Assembly (NCBI GenBank): GCA_028023455.1
Contig: JAQFVV010012446.1
Span: 2,976,001 to 3,040,000, forward strand
Length of the DNA: 64,000 nt
From: Epiperipatus broadwayi
Taxonomy: Eukaryota; Onychophora; Udeonychophora; Euonychophora; Peripatidae
Direction: 5' to 3'
Part shown: piece after piece, positions 22,290 to 35,710 of the stretch
How positions within the stretch are numbered: position 1 is the first letter of the stretch
Layout: each line of letters starts with the position of its first letter
Notes under the pieces: generated by a model
What the model saw: only the letters and a program-made list of their open reading frames with translations
What the model was told of the DNA's origin: nothing
The model's database searches: none
Position numbers and translations under genes: made by a program

Positions 22290-22790
22290 ATATAAAGAGT
22301 TTAACTATATATAGAAGTAAATGGAACATTGGATGCGAGTTAATTTATGATAATAGCAAGGAAAGTAGTTTACTGTTTAAGGCTCAAATGGGATCTTTAG
22401 CAACAAGGGATACATGTAAATGGAAAAATATGGATGATTTAGTCTGCAAGTTTTGTAAGGAAGGCATAGAAAATATTAGGCATCTGTTTATTCAATGTAA
22501 ATGCTTGAATGCAGAAAGAGTATAAATAATGAAGTTATGGAAGAATAAATATGGTTTTTATGCTGGGTTTGGGAAAAGATAAGGGGGATTTAGATATGAA
22601 GGCTATGGAATTGACAAAGATTATGTTGTGGAAATGGGATGGAGCAGGATATGGGAAAACATAGGGTGGGGAATGGAAAAGGAAGATAAAGTGGCTAACA
22701 GGTTTCTCTGAACATAGTTTCTGAGAGATAACTCACTCTGTATAAGGAGAAGTCACTGTGCATCACAACTCATTACATAATTGTAAATTT
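22290..22790 (+). pseudogene. 5'-truncated LINE, 3' end with CCHC knuckle
   Basis: Translation (about 22330-22530) gives KESSLLFKAQMGSLATRD, CKWKNMDDLVC, then CKFCKEGIENIRHLFIQC: a C-x2-C-x8-H-x4-C zinc knuckle typical of the C-terminus of ORF2 in the Jockey/CR1/I group of non-LTR retrotransposons. A stop follows at NAERV, and later parts (YKGD-like, MLWKWDGA-like) are shifted, so it is dead. It matches the copy at 51690-52165, which keeps the frame longer. The 3' end runs to CATCACAACTCATTAC. Confidence 0.75.
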
Positions 22791-23779
22791 GTTAAATCAC
22801 ATTGAAAAGGGAAAAAATTAATATTTGCCGAAGAGATTTTTTTTGTGAGTATGCTAATTATTATATATATTATTGCTATTATAAAAAGATATTTTATATT
22901 ACAATATATCATGGATTTATTGATTTTGTATTAATATTATATATTAATTTTATTTTTAAAATAATTTTTTTTAAATAACACACATACTTTAAGTAGAACT
23001 ATATTTTTAAATAAAATTTCAGTTTACAGTGCAATATAAATTTGAATAAAATTGTATCTAACTTTAAGAAAGTTAAACTATTTAGAAATTTTGAAAATTG
23101 TTCATATTGAATATTCTAAAAAAAAATTTCATGCAAACTTATGAAAACTTTTAATAACTTAAACTTGTCTGATTGTTTAATCCCTATAAATAATTCATAT
23201 TTTCGCCATTGAAACAGTGAATAAAAAAGGAATTAATAAGATTTTACATGTAACTACTTAGACAATAAATACAATTAATATATGATTATTTTTAATATAA
23301 GTTTTAGTGTATAATCACAAATGCCATTTTTCATCTGAATTATAAGGCAAAATCTACAGCCATAATCAGATAGATCACTTTATAATACTCTTTTTAATTA
23401 TTTGAAGACAATCCAATCCAATTTCATAAACATATTATATAAACACATTTCCGTAACTATAATTTTTTTTAAATAAATTATAATTTTTTGATTGATGGGC
23501 TGCTATTTTGCTTTTCATTTAGTCAGAAAATATTTCCTAAATCATGAGTCATTAAATTAAAATAAAGTATACGAGGGGAAGGGGGGACTAAATATATTTT
23601 TTAATTTTAAAAAAAATCAAAACATAATGTACATTTTAAAATTTACATTTGGTGCACTTTAAATTCTATTATCAAAGTTCTTTATTTTTATAATATTTAT
23701 TCAATAAAATTTTGAATTTTTTTTTTGCAGCAGTTAGATGACAAAATGTAAAGACAATTGATTGCTCATGATTAAATTT
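22791..23779. other. AT-rich non-coding stretch
   Basis: Nothing can be supported. Confidence 0.5.
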
Positions 23780-26700
23780 CTATGATTCCCAAAGTGGGCA
23801 GTACCTCCCCCCCCCCAGTGAGCACTGAAGCCTTCTAGGGGGGTGATAGTGCATTCAGAAACCTTAGGGGTGGGTGGGTATGCAAAAGGTCTAGGAGTCG
23901 TGGCTCCTTATAGAAGAAATTAATATATATTTAAAAATTAATTATTTTCATGATTTTGTGATTGGATAATCATTTAAAATTTAAATTAATGAATTTTAAT
24001 TCATCTTATGCACATCTTACACGATCAATTTTTCATCAATTTTCTATTTCAATTATTTAATCATTTGAAAATTGACCACATCTGACAGAAACAGATGTCA
24101 ATTTTCTATGTCAATGAGAAAATAGAACATGTATGTGTGTATAACAGATTATATTTACAATAGCAAATATATTCATTATATTTCATTCCAAAATATATAA
24201 AAATCACTTTTCTAATTGATTTGTACAAAAATAAAGCCAATTTTATATAATTTAACATTATGAATGAAAATAATAGTGGCAAGAAAGAAATAAAATCATA
24301 AATTTGAGTTAGCCTAGTTAGTACTAACTTATATTGCTAATTAGAGGGAAAAGACAAAGCAAATATTATTCAAAACTTATTATACTGTTTTCTGTGGTTA
24401 TGTTTTGTAGGTTTGGTGTTTATATCAAGTGTAATTATTTTATTTATTAATTATTATTTATAATTATTCAGACAATTGCATATGCAAAATAAAAAATTGA
24501 ACTTATCATACAGGATATTTTAACTTCAATTTTTTATATACTTAAAAAATTTATTCATTTTTTGCTATTGTAAAAATTGATCATGTCATACAGACTTTAG
24601 TATATCCGTGCAGCAGATGAGTCTTAACTAGTATAGTAGTATGTCACAACTATTACATAGATAATTCATGCAATTCAGCATGTTTCAACAGGAAAATGAG
24701 TGCTTGCAATGACTTGTTCACAGCAAGAGTACGATGGTATCACAAACAAGTTAATGCATGCAATCGATTCGAGATGGGTTTCAAATCTATAAATACCAGT
24801 GGTTTAGGAAATAAATTGCATTATTTTTTGTGTGCTTTACCAACAATCATCAGTCGAAAGTGTGATAGATAAGTGGCATCATACAAAATGTAAATTAAAT
24901 CTTTTATTTTGTGAATATTGTTGCAAATTTTATTAATTAATTATATCTGAATCTAAAAAGAAATGTTGACAGTACACTAATGAGTACTTGAAATATGGCT
25001 TCATTAGTTCTCCTATGAACCAATTATTATCTATGTGCTTGATTTGCCAAAAAGTATTTTCAAATGAAGCAATGAAGCTTTCTAGGCTACAAGAGCATTT
25101 GACTAAAATGCATGCTGACAAAAAGGATAAAAATTTATCCTATTTTCAAGTACTAGAAGAAGGATATTTTAATCATCCAACTATATCAAAACTTTTTGCA
25201 TCATCCACTAAACAAGATAATGAGGGATTACAAGCTTTTTATAATATTTCCTTATTAATCACAAAAATGGGAAGCACACACACAATTGGTGAGGAATTAA
25301 TCTTACCAACAGTAAAAGATCATAATAAACATTGTGCTTCATAAACCAGCATCAGATATTATCAGGAAAATTCCTTTGATTAATAATTCAGTGCAAAGAA
25401 AAATCGATAAAATGGCTAAAAACATGCCAATTTTCCATTCAACTTGATGAACCAACTCTCCCAAATAATGAAGCACTATTCTTATTATACATACATTTCA
25501 TAAAAGAAAAAGTTTGTCAAGAATTATTATTTGCTAAAAATTTGGAAGTGGGTACAAAGGGAGCATCTATATTTAATACCATGAATAAGTTTTTTTAATA
25601 GAAAGACATTCCTATTCATAATATTTTGTCTGCTGCTACTAATAGTGCTTCAGCAATGAATGACAGGGCATCACAAGGGTTTCATAGCACATTTGAAACA
25701 AGCAGTACCAAATGTATTCACTATACATTATGTTCTTCATCGTCAACATTTAATTGGAAAAATTTAAGTGAAAGCTTGCATACATCGATCCATTACCTTA
25801 TTAGAGCAATCAAGAAGATCAGAAGCAATTCATTGAGTGACAGATTGTTTCACGAACTTTGTAGTGAAAATGATGAAGATTTCAATCATATGCTGCTTCC
25901 ACAGAAGTTTGTTGCTTTCAAAAGGTATTTGTCTAAATCGATTTTACAATTTATTTGTTTCAGTACTAGACTTTCTAGAAAACAGAGATGACGAATTTCA
26001 GGCCAACCTGATTACATCCAAAAAAGAGTTCTTTTATTTGACAGACCTCTATAAAATATTTAAAGAGATCAATCTACAAGGACAAGATGATGAACTGAAT
26101 TGAACTAAAACAAAAAAAAATGTTATTACTGCAATTGTGGGAAAACTTCTATTCAAGCAAAATCTAGGCTGAGGGAATATAGCCACTTTTCAAATTTATC
26201 AACAGTATCTCTAAAAAATTAAGATTTACTTACAAAATGACAACACTTGGAGGTTCTCCATATTGATTTTAATGTGTGATTCAAGGATTTTCTAAACATA
26301 AATATACTAAATTGGGTTCTAGATTCTTTCTCATGGGTCAACACAGCAGGATCGTCAAATTTAGAAGTGAAATTCATAGAACTCACAACAAATGAACTAA
26401 AAATAAAATTCAGAAGTGTATATCAAGAGATCTGGCTTCAGAAATCAATGCCTACACTGTACCCTGTATTATGGGAAATAGTGCAGAAATTTTTTAATTG
26501 CATTTCCATTTTCTTATTTGGCTGAGCATGAGTTTAGTGCTATAGTGAATTTATTATCTAAGAAAAAGAACCAATTGCATATAACTGAGTATGGTTTTTA
26601 ATGAAAGTTAAACCTGATATTAACAAACTTTTAAAAATACAATAAGCTCATCCTTCACATTAATTTATTTTTTCTTTCTATTTTTACTTTATAAGTTCGA

Positions 26701-27091
26701 AATAAACAATTTTGTAATATATTTGATGGCATTTTAATTATTACAATAAGATTCTTAGTAATGTAATGCAATCTCTTAATATGAATTCCAAATTTTCATA
26801 TTTAAACTATTGTATGAAACTGTGCATGTTATTCGAGCATATGCGTTACAATCTTGACAAATGGGCTATGATTCATCAAAAGCAGTATAGCAATAACTGT
26901 GTCCAGGATGAATCACATATTGGCCACTATTTTTACAATAATTTAATAACATAAGCTGTAGGGTATCATTAGTTGATATTTACATGGAAAATATCAAATG
27001 GATTGAATGCAAAATACTGTTATAATGGTGGGGGGGGCATTAAAATTTGTCTTGCAAAGTGGGCAATGGCCCAAAAAGTTTAGAAACTATG
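23780..27091 (+). mobile_element. Decayed hAT-superfamily DNA transposon
   Basis: The left end CTATGATTCCCAAAGTGGGC and right end (minus strand) CATAGTTTCTAAACTTTTTG resemble the CAGTGNTTCYCAAACTTTTT termini of animal hAT elements; the C-run just inside the left end and the G-run near 27030 also correspond. An exact 8-bp direct repeat ATGATTAA occurs at 23768-23775 and 27098-27105, the hAT duplication size, but a few bases outside the best terminal match, so the exact ends are uncertain. The interior holds a broken transposase (24988-26620). Confidence 0.7.
24988..26620 (+). pseudogene. hAT transposase, ZBED5-like, pseudogene
   Basis: Successive frames give the order of a ZBED5/FAM200-type hAT transposase. 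A BED-type finger (CLICQKVFSNEAMK ... HLTKMH, C-x2-C ... H-x4-H) lies at about 25039-25113. A mid region follows, with IQLDEPTLPNNEALFLLY near 25435 and a NSASAMNDRASQG block near 25640 (the family's GAPAMTGR segment). Helical pieces LSESLHTSIHYLIRAIKK and SLSDRLFHELC come next at 25765-25860, then LDFLENRDDEF near 25970. The C-terminal dimerisation segment SYLAEHEFSAIVNLLSKKKN lies near 26512. Frameshifts at about 25340, 25430 and 25920 and many stops after 26100 inactivate it. The copy is old; I assign the superfamily with confidence, the exact clade less so. Confidence 0.8.
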
Positions 27092-27433
27092 ATATAAATG
27101 ATTAATCTTTTTTTTTTATCAATACTGTAATTTTTTTATGATAAAAGCACTATTATCTTGAATATGACACAAAAAAATTATGAAATTATTGATTGAAAAT
27201 TGAGAAAATAAATGATATTTTAAACTTATGTTTAGTAGTCTTTGATTGTATAAAACTGATGACAATTAGCTGCATAATGCATAAAATCATTTTTTTTCAA
27301 AATAATTTATACTTATGATAATTGCATTTTACACTTCAAAATAATATTTAACAAATTTTAATTCATAAAATTGATTGAATAACTATATTTTAGCTAATAA
27401 ACACATGTTAGAATTTAATATTTTTGCTATTAT

Positions 27434-27938
27434 TGTAACAGTCAGATTTGTACATTCGTGCAACAAAATCCAGAGTTCTGGAAAATTATACCAAGGCTGA
27501 TCTGGATGAGGGTACCACACCTTAGCTCCTCCACCAACACTCCATGACTTATTACCCTACGAATGACATATATGAGGCTACACTCGGAATTTCTTACTTC
27601 AAGTGCCAGCAGTAGCAAAAGGTGGAGCAAGAGACTCAGGAAATGTTAACTAAATTATTATTATTTTAATACACACACACATCAATGGCTGGCTAGTTAA
27701 TGCATATATTAATAAGTAACACTAATTTTAAGAAACTTAACGAAGATTTAGGATTAAGAGATTTAATTTAAGATTTCGGACGGATTATGAATGATATGCA
27801 ACACAGTTGTTATAATTTAATATATTTTAATCAATATAAATCAATAGACAAGAGTGCATCAAAGGACACATGCAGGTATAAACAATGATGAGCAAGTAAA
27901 ATCTCATCTGATGCACTATAATTTAAGAGTCTGTTACA
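27434..27938. other. Possible small LTR-like or TIR element
   Basis: Starts TGTAACAG and ends CTGTTACA, an exact 8-bp inverted terminus resembling the TGTAACG/CGTTACA ends of the LTRs in this window. The flanks (TTATTAT and ATTTTATTAT) do not give a clean duplication, so the boundaries may be coincidental. Base composition is more balanced than around it. Confidence 0.25.
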
Positions 27939-30900
27939 ATTTTATTATCTATGTTTTCTAATCATGCCTTAATTTTACTATGCCCTACCTATTGGGCTTG
28001 CAATGGTTAAATCAGTGCAAGAATGATTATTTATTATCTTATATTTTATAAAAGTCATTTAATAACACTTAATGAACTGCAATAAATTCTCTATGCAGAT
28101 TATACACATACAAATCAGATTACATATTCAGATCAATGCTGAAATATTACATTATATTATGGAGGGATGAAGAGCTTTGTAGTATGACTTCAGATATTAC
28201 AGCATTATATATTTTACTAGAAAGCTGTGTGTCTCGAATGTGTAGTTATTCAGGGGATTCAGTACCAAGTACTCAGGTCCCGTGGACTGCGACTTGCTGC
28301 GAATAAACTGAATATATAGTTCTGTGGTCAAAGTAGCTTATAAACCATCTGGATCCTCATGTTCCAGTTCTAAAGAAGAGCAGTCCTAACTAAGGAGATG
28401 GGGTGGCCATTAAAACCAGAAACCCATTCATACAAGAATCATACAAGGTGTAAAGGCATGTATGTGCTTCCTAAAGACACATTCGCCATGCTAAACTTAA
28501 TATTACTTAATAACTAAAAGTACGCAAAATTCTATAGTTTCGTTCAGCAAAACTACCATATGCCAGTTCATTAATTAGCATTCTTAAAACATGCTAAAGG
28601 AAATCTAATTTTATTAGCCAATCTGTATAGTTTATAATAAAACTAAAAGAGGGTTAAAGCATATCTGGGACTTAAGCAATATGTATCATATGCTTTATAA
28701 TGCATTCTTGCATTTATTCTAATTACTTTATTAACTTGCAAACCTAAGCCTAACAACAATAATAATAATAAGCTAAACATAATAGCTTAACGAATATATT
28801 CAGGTTTTCAGAGTGAAGATTCATGTGTGTATGCTAAAAAGCAACATTACTTAATTATGAGAGAGCCTCTAATCATCTCTCCCCTCAAACTTTATTCATA
28901 AAATCAATCTCCGTTCTGAACTGAGCATAGCATAAATTATAAAATAAATATATATAAAACAAAAAGAAAGGCATGACCGCAGATTAGCATTAATAAACTA
29001 ATAACTGAATAAGTTATTATTTACAAGCATTTAGAGTTTTAGAAAGAAATTTTACAGGTATTATTTTAAAAGTTAAATTATAATTTACAGATTGAAATTG
29101 GCTTTTAGTTTATAAAAACATTATTACAATTTAGATTTATAAGTTTGTGCACATTTAATATTAGCGAGCTTAGAGTTTTAGAGATTCATTTACAAATTTA
29201 TGAGAATTAATTTTAAAGAGCTCTGCGGGAATATTGTTACCATGTCTTCTTTGTTCTGTAGCTTATCACCATCATTCTTGGCTGGTTTGTCCATTCTGAT
29301 GTCTTCTAGACAGGCTGTGGGTCTTGAACTCCAGCTCCAGCATGGACTACCCAATTGTTCTCATGGTAGAAAAGTTAATGAGTGAACCCTCCCTGGAAAA
29401 TTTTAAAGTTATTTATACCAGAAGAATTGGTAATTCGAGTGGCCTGCTTACAACTTTTTACAAAGTTTTCTTCAATAATTTATAATGCCTAAAATTGAAC
29501 TTTGGTCATTTCTTGGTGAAAACAATAACAGTCAAACAAGTCACTCTTAGTTCTTAGTTTTTTTATTTTTAAAAGACGTTAAAATTTTGTCTCCAAGTTT
29601 GATTAATTACTTGCAGATAGTTTTTTAAGAATTACAAATTTTTATAAAAATAGCTAACTTTTTTTTAAAAAGAGTTTAAGTTTGTAAACATTTTAATATA
29701 TATATATATATGTGTGTGGGACTACCACAGGAATTAAAATTTATATACAAATGCCTTTATTTTTTAACTAAGAATAATGCAATTTAAAATTAATTTAAAA
29801 GAGTTGTAATGCTTTTAAATCTATTGCATTACAGCTTCTTTTGCATATATATGTAGGTAATTACACCATATAACAATGTTCATGCACTTAATTTAAATTA
29901 TACAATTTTAATAATTTTGAATTCATAAATGCATATGCATTATAAGCATACAAACATTAATATGGCTGTTGGATGTGCACACCTATACAAATACACGCAT
30001 ACACATAAATATACATTATTTCAATTAAAATAAAATATTAGATGCTTATATACATGGATTGGGATGGGTTTAAACTAAGAAAAAAGATACTACTATGGAA
30101 CATAGTAGGTGAAATGGGATGATTGCTAAATAATACCATTTCATTATACATGATTAAAGTATGTCTTTGATTACTTGCTGTATTTTTTAGCCATGAAAAT
30201 TTTCTTTACCATGAATATATCATAAAGGAAATATATTTTAACTCTATATTTAAAACATAATATTGTAAATTGCATAATGAATAAACTCTATATGATACTG
30301 TATATTTTTAGTATGAATGTCACCATTTTATTTTTTGACTACTGAAGTCACTATTCTATGATGGCACCAATCTTACAAAATAGCTACATTTTTTTTCCAG
30401 AATGCCAATTGTTTTTAAAAAAAGTTTCAAACTATTTTTCAAAATTGTAATAATAAACAATCAATTGCAAATCAAAATAATGGGTAAAAAGGATGATGAT
30501 TGTCATGAATTCTTACATAAAAAAACAATGCTGATTGGATAAAATCTTGTAACTCAATTTTCAGTCACATCCCAAATTCTAGTCTAGTGAAACTTTTTAT
30601 ATAAGTATTTCTAATAACAATAACAACTTTTTTAAAGTTCACAAACAATTTTGGTAAAAAATTGGTGAAATTTTTCAATTTTATATGGAATTTATTTTAA
30701 AGATATAAAATTTTATTCAATATTTTCAAAATATAATTTAAATAAATTTCTCTCATTTTGATAATTCAATGTTAAATATATAAAATTAAAAAGCGGAAAG
30801 AAAAAAATAAAGAAATACTTTTATTCATGTAAATGTACAAAAAAATAAAAATAAAATAATTCTTCACCATCAAAATAAAAGTATGGGGTATTTATGTTTA

Positions 30901-32221
30901 GAAATATTCTAGATTGCATTTTATATAAATATATTTTTTCATATACATAAAACAAAATAAAAAATATTAATTTCAAAATATTAAATGATAATTCTTCTTT
31001 GATAAGAAGCCCATAAAAATTGATCAAGTATAACTAAGATTATTCCTATGAGAATCCATACTTTTATTTGTGAAAGCGGAAAAAATTACACGATTAAGCT
31101 TACTTTAATTTCTTTTAAAAAATTAAAATGTATTACAGGTGTGTGTATGTAAATTGAATATATGTAAATTATGTGAGGAAGAGAAATGCTTACATTGAAT
31201 AAATAATAATACACAGCTATTTAAAACGTGCAAAATCAAGTGTTATAAAAAGACAAACAAAATATTAAAAACCAACATGGGAGATTTGATAAACTGTTGA
31301 AGGACAATTGCTCTGTAAAACTATCAATAATTAAACTTGTCATTATTTAGTTAATTTTGAAAACAAACTGAAAGCAAAGTTAATTGCTAGATAATTAATA
31401 ATTAATCTTGATTTATTTCATTGTTTTATAAACAATAGCAAAAAAAATTAATTATCCATTTGTTTTATGGCTTTTGAAAAACAAAATGTAATTAGCAGTG
31501 TAAATTATAAATTAAAGATAAAAAAAATGTAAATATTTAAAACATCCACTTCATAAAGGTTGATCTGCCAACTAGATATATTAATTTAAACTTAATAATA
31601 AATGATGATAAAGTGTAGTGTGAAAAATATTTGTGAAATGAAAATATTTATAAATGTATCTACACTTTGGGAGTGTGTCAGCAGACAATTCTTATCTTAG
31701 AAAATAATATGCAACACACTGAATATGAAAAACATATTTCTGAAATGACAGATTAAATAAACTTGCAATATTATTTATTTTTTAAAAAAATTACTAATAA
31801 TCAATGCTACTAACTGATATAAAAAATTAAAATATGCATTTTTAAAAACAATCTTGATAGCAATTTACTTTTTTGAAAATTGATATCTTGTAATTCTTTT
31901 AAAAATGTGGAATAGGAAAATTTAGGACTGGAGAATTAATCTAAATGCTTTCTAAGGTATCTCCATCTTTACCCATTATATTAATGCATCCTATTCACAT
32001 GGTTTAAAAGTGACAAACAGAAAATAAAAGCTACAATTAAACTGTCCAAAGTCACGTCTTATCAATTTCTTTACGGTATAAGCAAATGTTATTTCTATAT
32101 TTAAAGAAATGTATTTTCCAGAAATAAAATTTGTTTCCAATGAAAAAATTATTTGCCGTGAAAGAAAATTTATTTTATATTGAAAGAATACTTTGAAAAA
32201 TATATTTTTCTTCCAAGATAT
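27939..32221. other. Non-coding stretch, partly of balanced composition
   Basis: 28150-28500 and 29195-29470 are less AT-rich and could be old retroelement remains, but no domain, terminus or RNA can be named; the small frames there show no family resemblance. 29500-32221 is AT-rich with a (TA)n/(TG)n run at about 29696-29719. Confidence 0.45.
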
Positions 32222-32225
32222 TTAT

Positions 32226-34185
32226 TGTAACGGAATAGCGTTACATAGGGTTTGAACCTAGGAAAGTTAAAGATATATATTAATGACGAAATAAATGACA
32301 GGTACAAAACTTTTTAAAAAACGATCTTGTTTTAAGAATAAACGAGAAACAGCCGTTTCTAAAGCAGATCGCAGCTATACAAGAGTACCTGTCAGATTTA
32401 TTGAACTAAAATTAAAAGAGTTTTTATTTTTTTGAGGAATTAATTTATGATAATCATTATTTGTAAGTTTTTTTTTTTTTTGTTATTTCGTTTTAAAAAA
32501 AGAATGATCGAGAACAAATTAGAAATTTTTTATTAAATCATTTTTAAACAAAAAAGAAAGAAAAAAGATAAGTAAATTAATTAATCTGCAATAGGTTAAA
32601 AGATTCCAAGCGATCTAAGATATTTTGAATGGGGGGGGCAATTAGTAGATTAAAATTTAGAGAATTTGAAACAATAAGCAGGATGTATGATGGTAAAGTC
32701 TAGATAACAATCCAAATTTAGAAACAGAGGTGATAAAAAGTGTACGCTGCTATTGTACTACTTAGACTTCGGCTCCACTAAAACAATACTAAAAAAATGG
32801 TAAAACTAAATTAAATTCCCACGTGGTGCAAATGTCACAGAAACTATTAAATAAAGAGGATCCTTGATTAGCAAATAAGAACTAATGACTCATGAGTGCA
32901 TGACAGAGATTGGAGGAAAATTCAAGGTGTCGGACGGGAAAGAAGAGAAGAAAAAGGCAAGACAGAACTGGAGAGACATTAAATTGACAATTAATCATTG
33001 ATTAAGAGTTGTGGAAGGCGAAATTAATTTGAATTTTAGCAGAAAGTATTATTAATTTTTTGGCAGAGCTGCTGATTAAGTACTTGGACTTCTTAACCTA
33101 AACTTTGTGTGATACCGTAGACGAAATGCGTTGCTGAATCCAAAATTCGCGGCTTGGCCACCGAACCTTCGCACCTGGCACCGCTGATCGATCCTAGAAT
33201 GCTCTCAACCTCGGAGAAAACGAACTCAAGGACCACACACGCCCTGGAAGCCTCACCAAAAGCCGGCATGCTGAATTAAAGAAAACATCACTCAGGATCC
33301 CATTACAGTCTTCTCGTTCCACAGGTAGTTATATTTTAACATTTGCTCACACATTCATGCACCAGCTAAAATAACTTTAAAGTGGAGAACGGTTTACAGA
33401 CATTAAGTGTAAAATGATAAAATTACTAATGACCAAATTGAATTACTAAAGAACTCAACCAGAATCATATGTACAATTAAGATTCAGCAAATATCTGTAC
33501 AAATTCATACCTAATTCCGTAATTATGTTATCTAGACTTACTAAATCATATATCTGCATGATAATTTTATTTACCCAGTTTTTCTAAATAAATCATTCAT
33601 TTAATTAATAATTCTTTTATTGATCGCTTGGAATTTCAAATTTATTTCAATAATGTTGAATGAGTGCGAGAGTGATCTATGTTGTATAATTTGAACGGGT
33701 ACATTTAATATTTTAGTTAAGATTTAAGTATATTTATAGCGTTTATATTTGTCATACAATTCTTATGTTAATGTTAAGTTGTGATTAATTTATTTTGGGG
33801 GATATAGGGCGGGCCCAACCATGATAAATGTATGTCAATAGTGTGTTAAGAGTAATGAGCGATATAGTTCGGAAATAGTGGCTGTGTTCATTTCTTGCTG
33901 TCCGCTGGAGCGATGCTTGGGCATGTTCTGTGGTATAGTTGAGTGAGCGTGTGCACGTGCGTGGCGAGCTTGTAAAGGTTCTCCTGGCGCCTATTACTCG
34001 GGTTCAATCTGAATCTATGTATGAAACAAATAAAACGTACGTGTATATGTGTTTGAAACTATTTTCACAAAACATTATGTAACCCCGGACGATAGAACAC
34101 AGCGGGTTCGTAAAAAAGGGAATCGTCAACAGAAAAACCAAAAGGAGAATAGTGTCTGCAGTAGCAGTAGGGGTAGCGGGTTACA
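32226..34185 (+). repeat. 5' LTR
   Basis: 1960 bp. The first 20 bases form a small palindrome (TGTAACG ... CGTTACA). It holds a GC-rich block at about 33110-33310 and an AATAAA signal near 34028. The extra length compared with usual LTRs (a few hundred bases) is notable. Confidence 0.92.
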
Positions 34186-34187
34186 TT

Positions 34188-34205
34188 TGGCGCGTCAACG
34201 TGCGG
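34188..34205 (+). other. Putative primer binding site
   Basis: TGGCGCGTCAACGTGCGG starts two bases after the 5' LTR and begins with TGG, the complement of the tRNA CCA end. The tRNA was not identified. Confidence 0.6.
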
Positions 34206-34921
34206 CGAAACTGTTGTTTCAAAGGGCAGAACCGACGTGAATAAATTATCTATTAAAGCGGGGGGGAAATTTTATAATCACTAAAAGTCAAATTATTAAA
34301 CATTGCTTGAGAGAGTGGGAAGGGGATTTAGTTTTTTTGTCATTATTAAAAGAATCAAGCAGTCGAATATACCTGATATTTGTAGAAAGCTGTGGAATAG
34401 CGGGATTCCGTGGAAGAAATATCGGAAGTAATTCATAAATTAATTTCTATATTAGTAAGTTAACCGCAAATAATTTTAATCGAAAAAAAAATATACAGCG
34501 TTAAAAGACGCATTTTAATATTATTATATTCTTGCACAAAGGAACGAACTGTAACTGGGATCTTGTAAGAGTTTGTGTGCTACTTAAAAATAAAAGGGAC
34601 GTTGAGCGTAAACAACACATATATATAAATAACCACCAAAGGAAAAAAATACATAAAAGATAAGTAAAGTATAGCGTATCTACATATATAACGACACGTG
34701 TAACAGTATATAGATATAACCGATAGCTACTGAATATAAATAAAGGGGAACAGTGGGACCTGGGATATCTGAGCGATAGGAACCAAACTTGAGGGCTTAC
34801 AGTGGGAGTTTTAAGAGCAAGGACCATCTGAAAATAGGACAAGACAGTCAGTGGGACCAGCGGAGTAGTAGGTGACGAGCCATGGATTAGTATAATCACA
34901 TCACAAAACAAGTAAATAACG

Positions 34922-35710
34922 ATGGAAGAAACCCAAGATGAAAGCATGTGGGAACAGACGGGGGAGAGTCCCATACAATTTAAGAAACAGAATACGGAGA
35001 GCGAAGGGGACCTCAAAATATTGATAAGGATGATGACTCAAATGATGGCCGAAATGAGGGCGGATAGAGAAGAGCGTAGGAGAGATAGGGAAGAGTGGAA
35101 AGAGGAAACAAGGCAATTGCTCCGGGGAAAGGAAGTGAAGTCAGAGGAGGGCAAAGGGGAAGACAGTAGTTTAACCAAAGTTGAGGAAGAGACAGATCAG
35201 AATGGGATGGAGATGGATAGGACGAAGTCAGACCTGAACGATTTAAAGGAAAGGGTAGAGATCCTAACTGATGATATAGAGAGGGGAAGTAAGCACCAAG
35301 AGGGGGTGAAGGAAGCAATAAGGCAGACCGAAGAGGCGTGTCACGAAATAAGACAGCGCCAGGATGAAATCCGAGAGGAACTGGGAGAGTGGGGACAGAG
35401 AATCCAAAGGGTGGAAGCAGACCAGGGACGTGGGGATCTGAGTAGTCGGATGGAAGAGATGGAGAAGAGATGGGGAAAGCAGAGGTCGCAGCAGGACACA
35501 AGTTGGGTATGGGCGGAGATGCAGATCATTTCAATAATAAGGCACAATATGCCAACCGCCCTCAGACACATGATGCTGGGAAGAGATCATAAAGGGATCC
35601 ATGAGATGGGGGAAATGGTGGCAAAATTTGAACAAGAAGGGATAGGAGTGCAAATAGAGAGGGCTGGGAATGAACAACTCAGAAAACGAGTCCCACCGGA
35701 CCGATACTAA
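34922..35710 (+). CDS. Gag-like coiled-coil protein of the LTR element
   Basis: 262 residues beginning MEETQDESMWEQTGESP. Residues ~30-70 are rich in M, R and E (MMTQMMAEMRADREERRRD), and ~95-190 form a long charged heptad-like helix (LKERVEILTDDIERG, IRQRQDEIREELGEW), so a coiled coil is expected. Residues ~200-250 (MQIISIIRHNMPTALRHMML) could be the start of a capsid-like segment. No CCHC knuckle and no pol follow; the next frames are broken. Position after the primer site and composition argue for a truncated gag. The purine-rich coding strand gives long antisense frames (34501-35016, 35013-35501, 35341-35571 minus), which are shadows. Its start is the first ATG of the long frame. Confidence 0.7.
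   Translation: MEETQDESMWEQTGESPIQFKKQNTESEGDLKILIRMMTQMMAEMRADREERRRDREEWKEETRQLLRGKEVKSEEGKGEDSSLTKVEEETDQNGMEMDRTKSDLNDLKERVEILTDDIERGSKHQEGVKEAIRQTEEACHEIRQRQDEIREELGEWGQRIQRVEADQGRGDLSSRMEEMEKRWGKQRSQQDTSWVWAEMQIISIIRHNMPTALRHMMLGRDHKGIHEMGEMVAKFEQEGIGVQIERAGNEQLRKRVPPDRY

Noticed and set aside
34049-34240. Plus frame of 63 residues across the 5' LTR end
   Set aside because: It crosses the LTR boundary and primer site and has no conserved counterpart after the 3' LTR.
34501-35571. Long minus-strand frames of 171, 162 and 76 residues
   Set aside because: They are antisense to the purine-rich gag-like ORF and LTR interior; Ser/Pro/Leu-rich composition is what such antisense gives.
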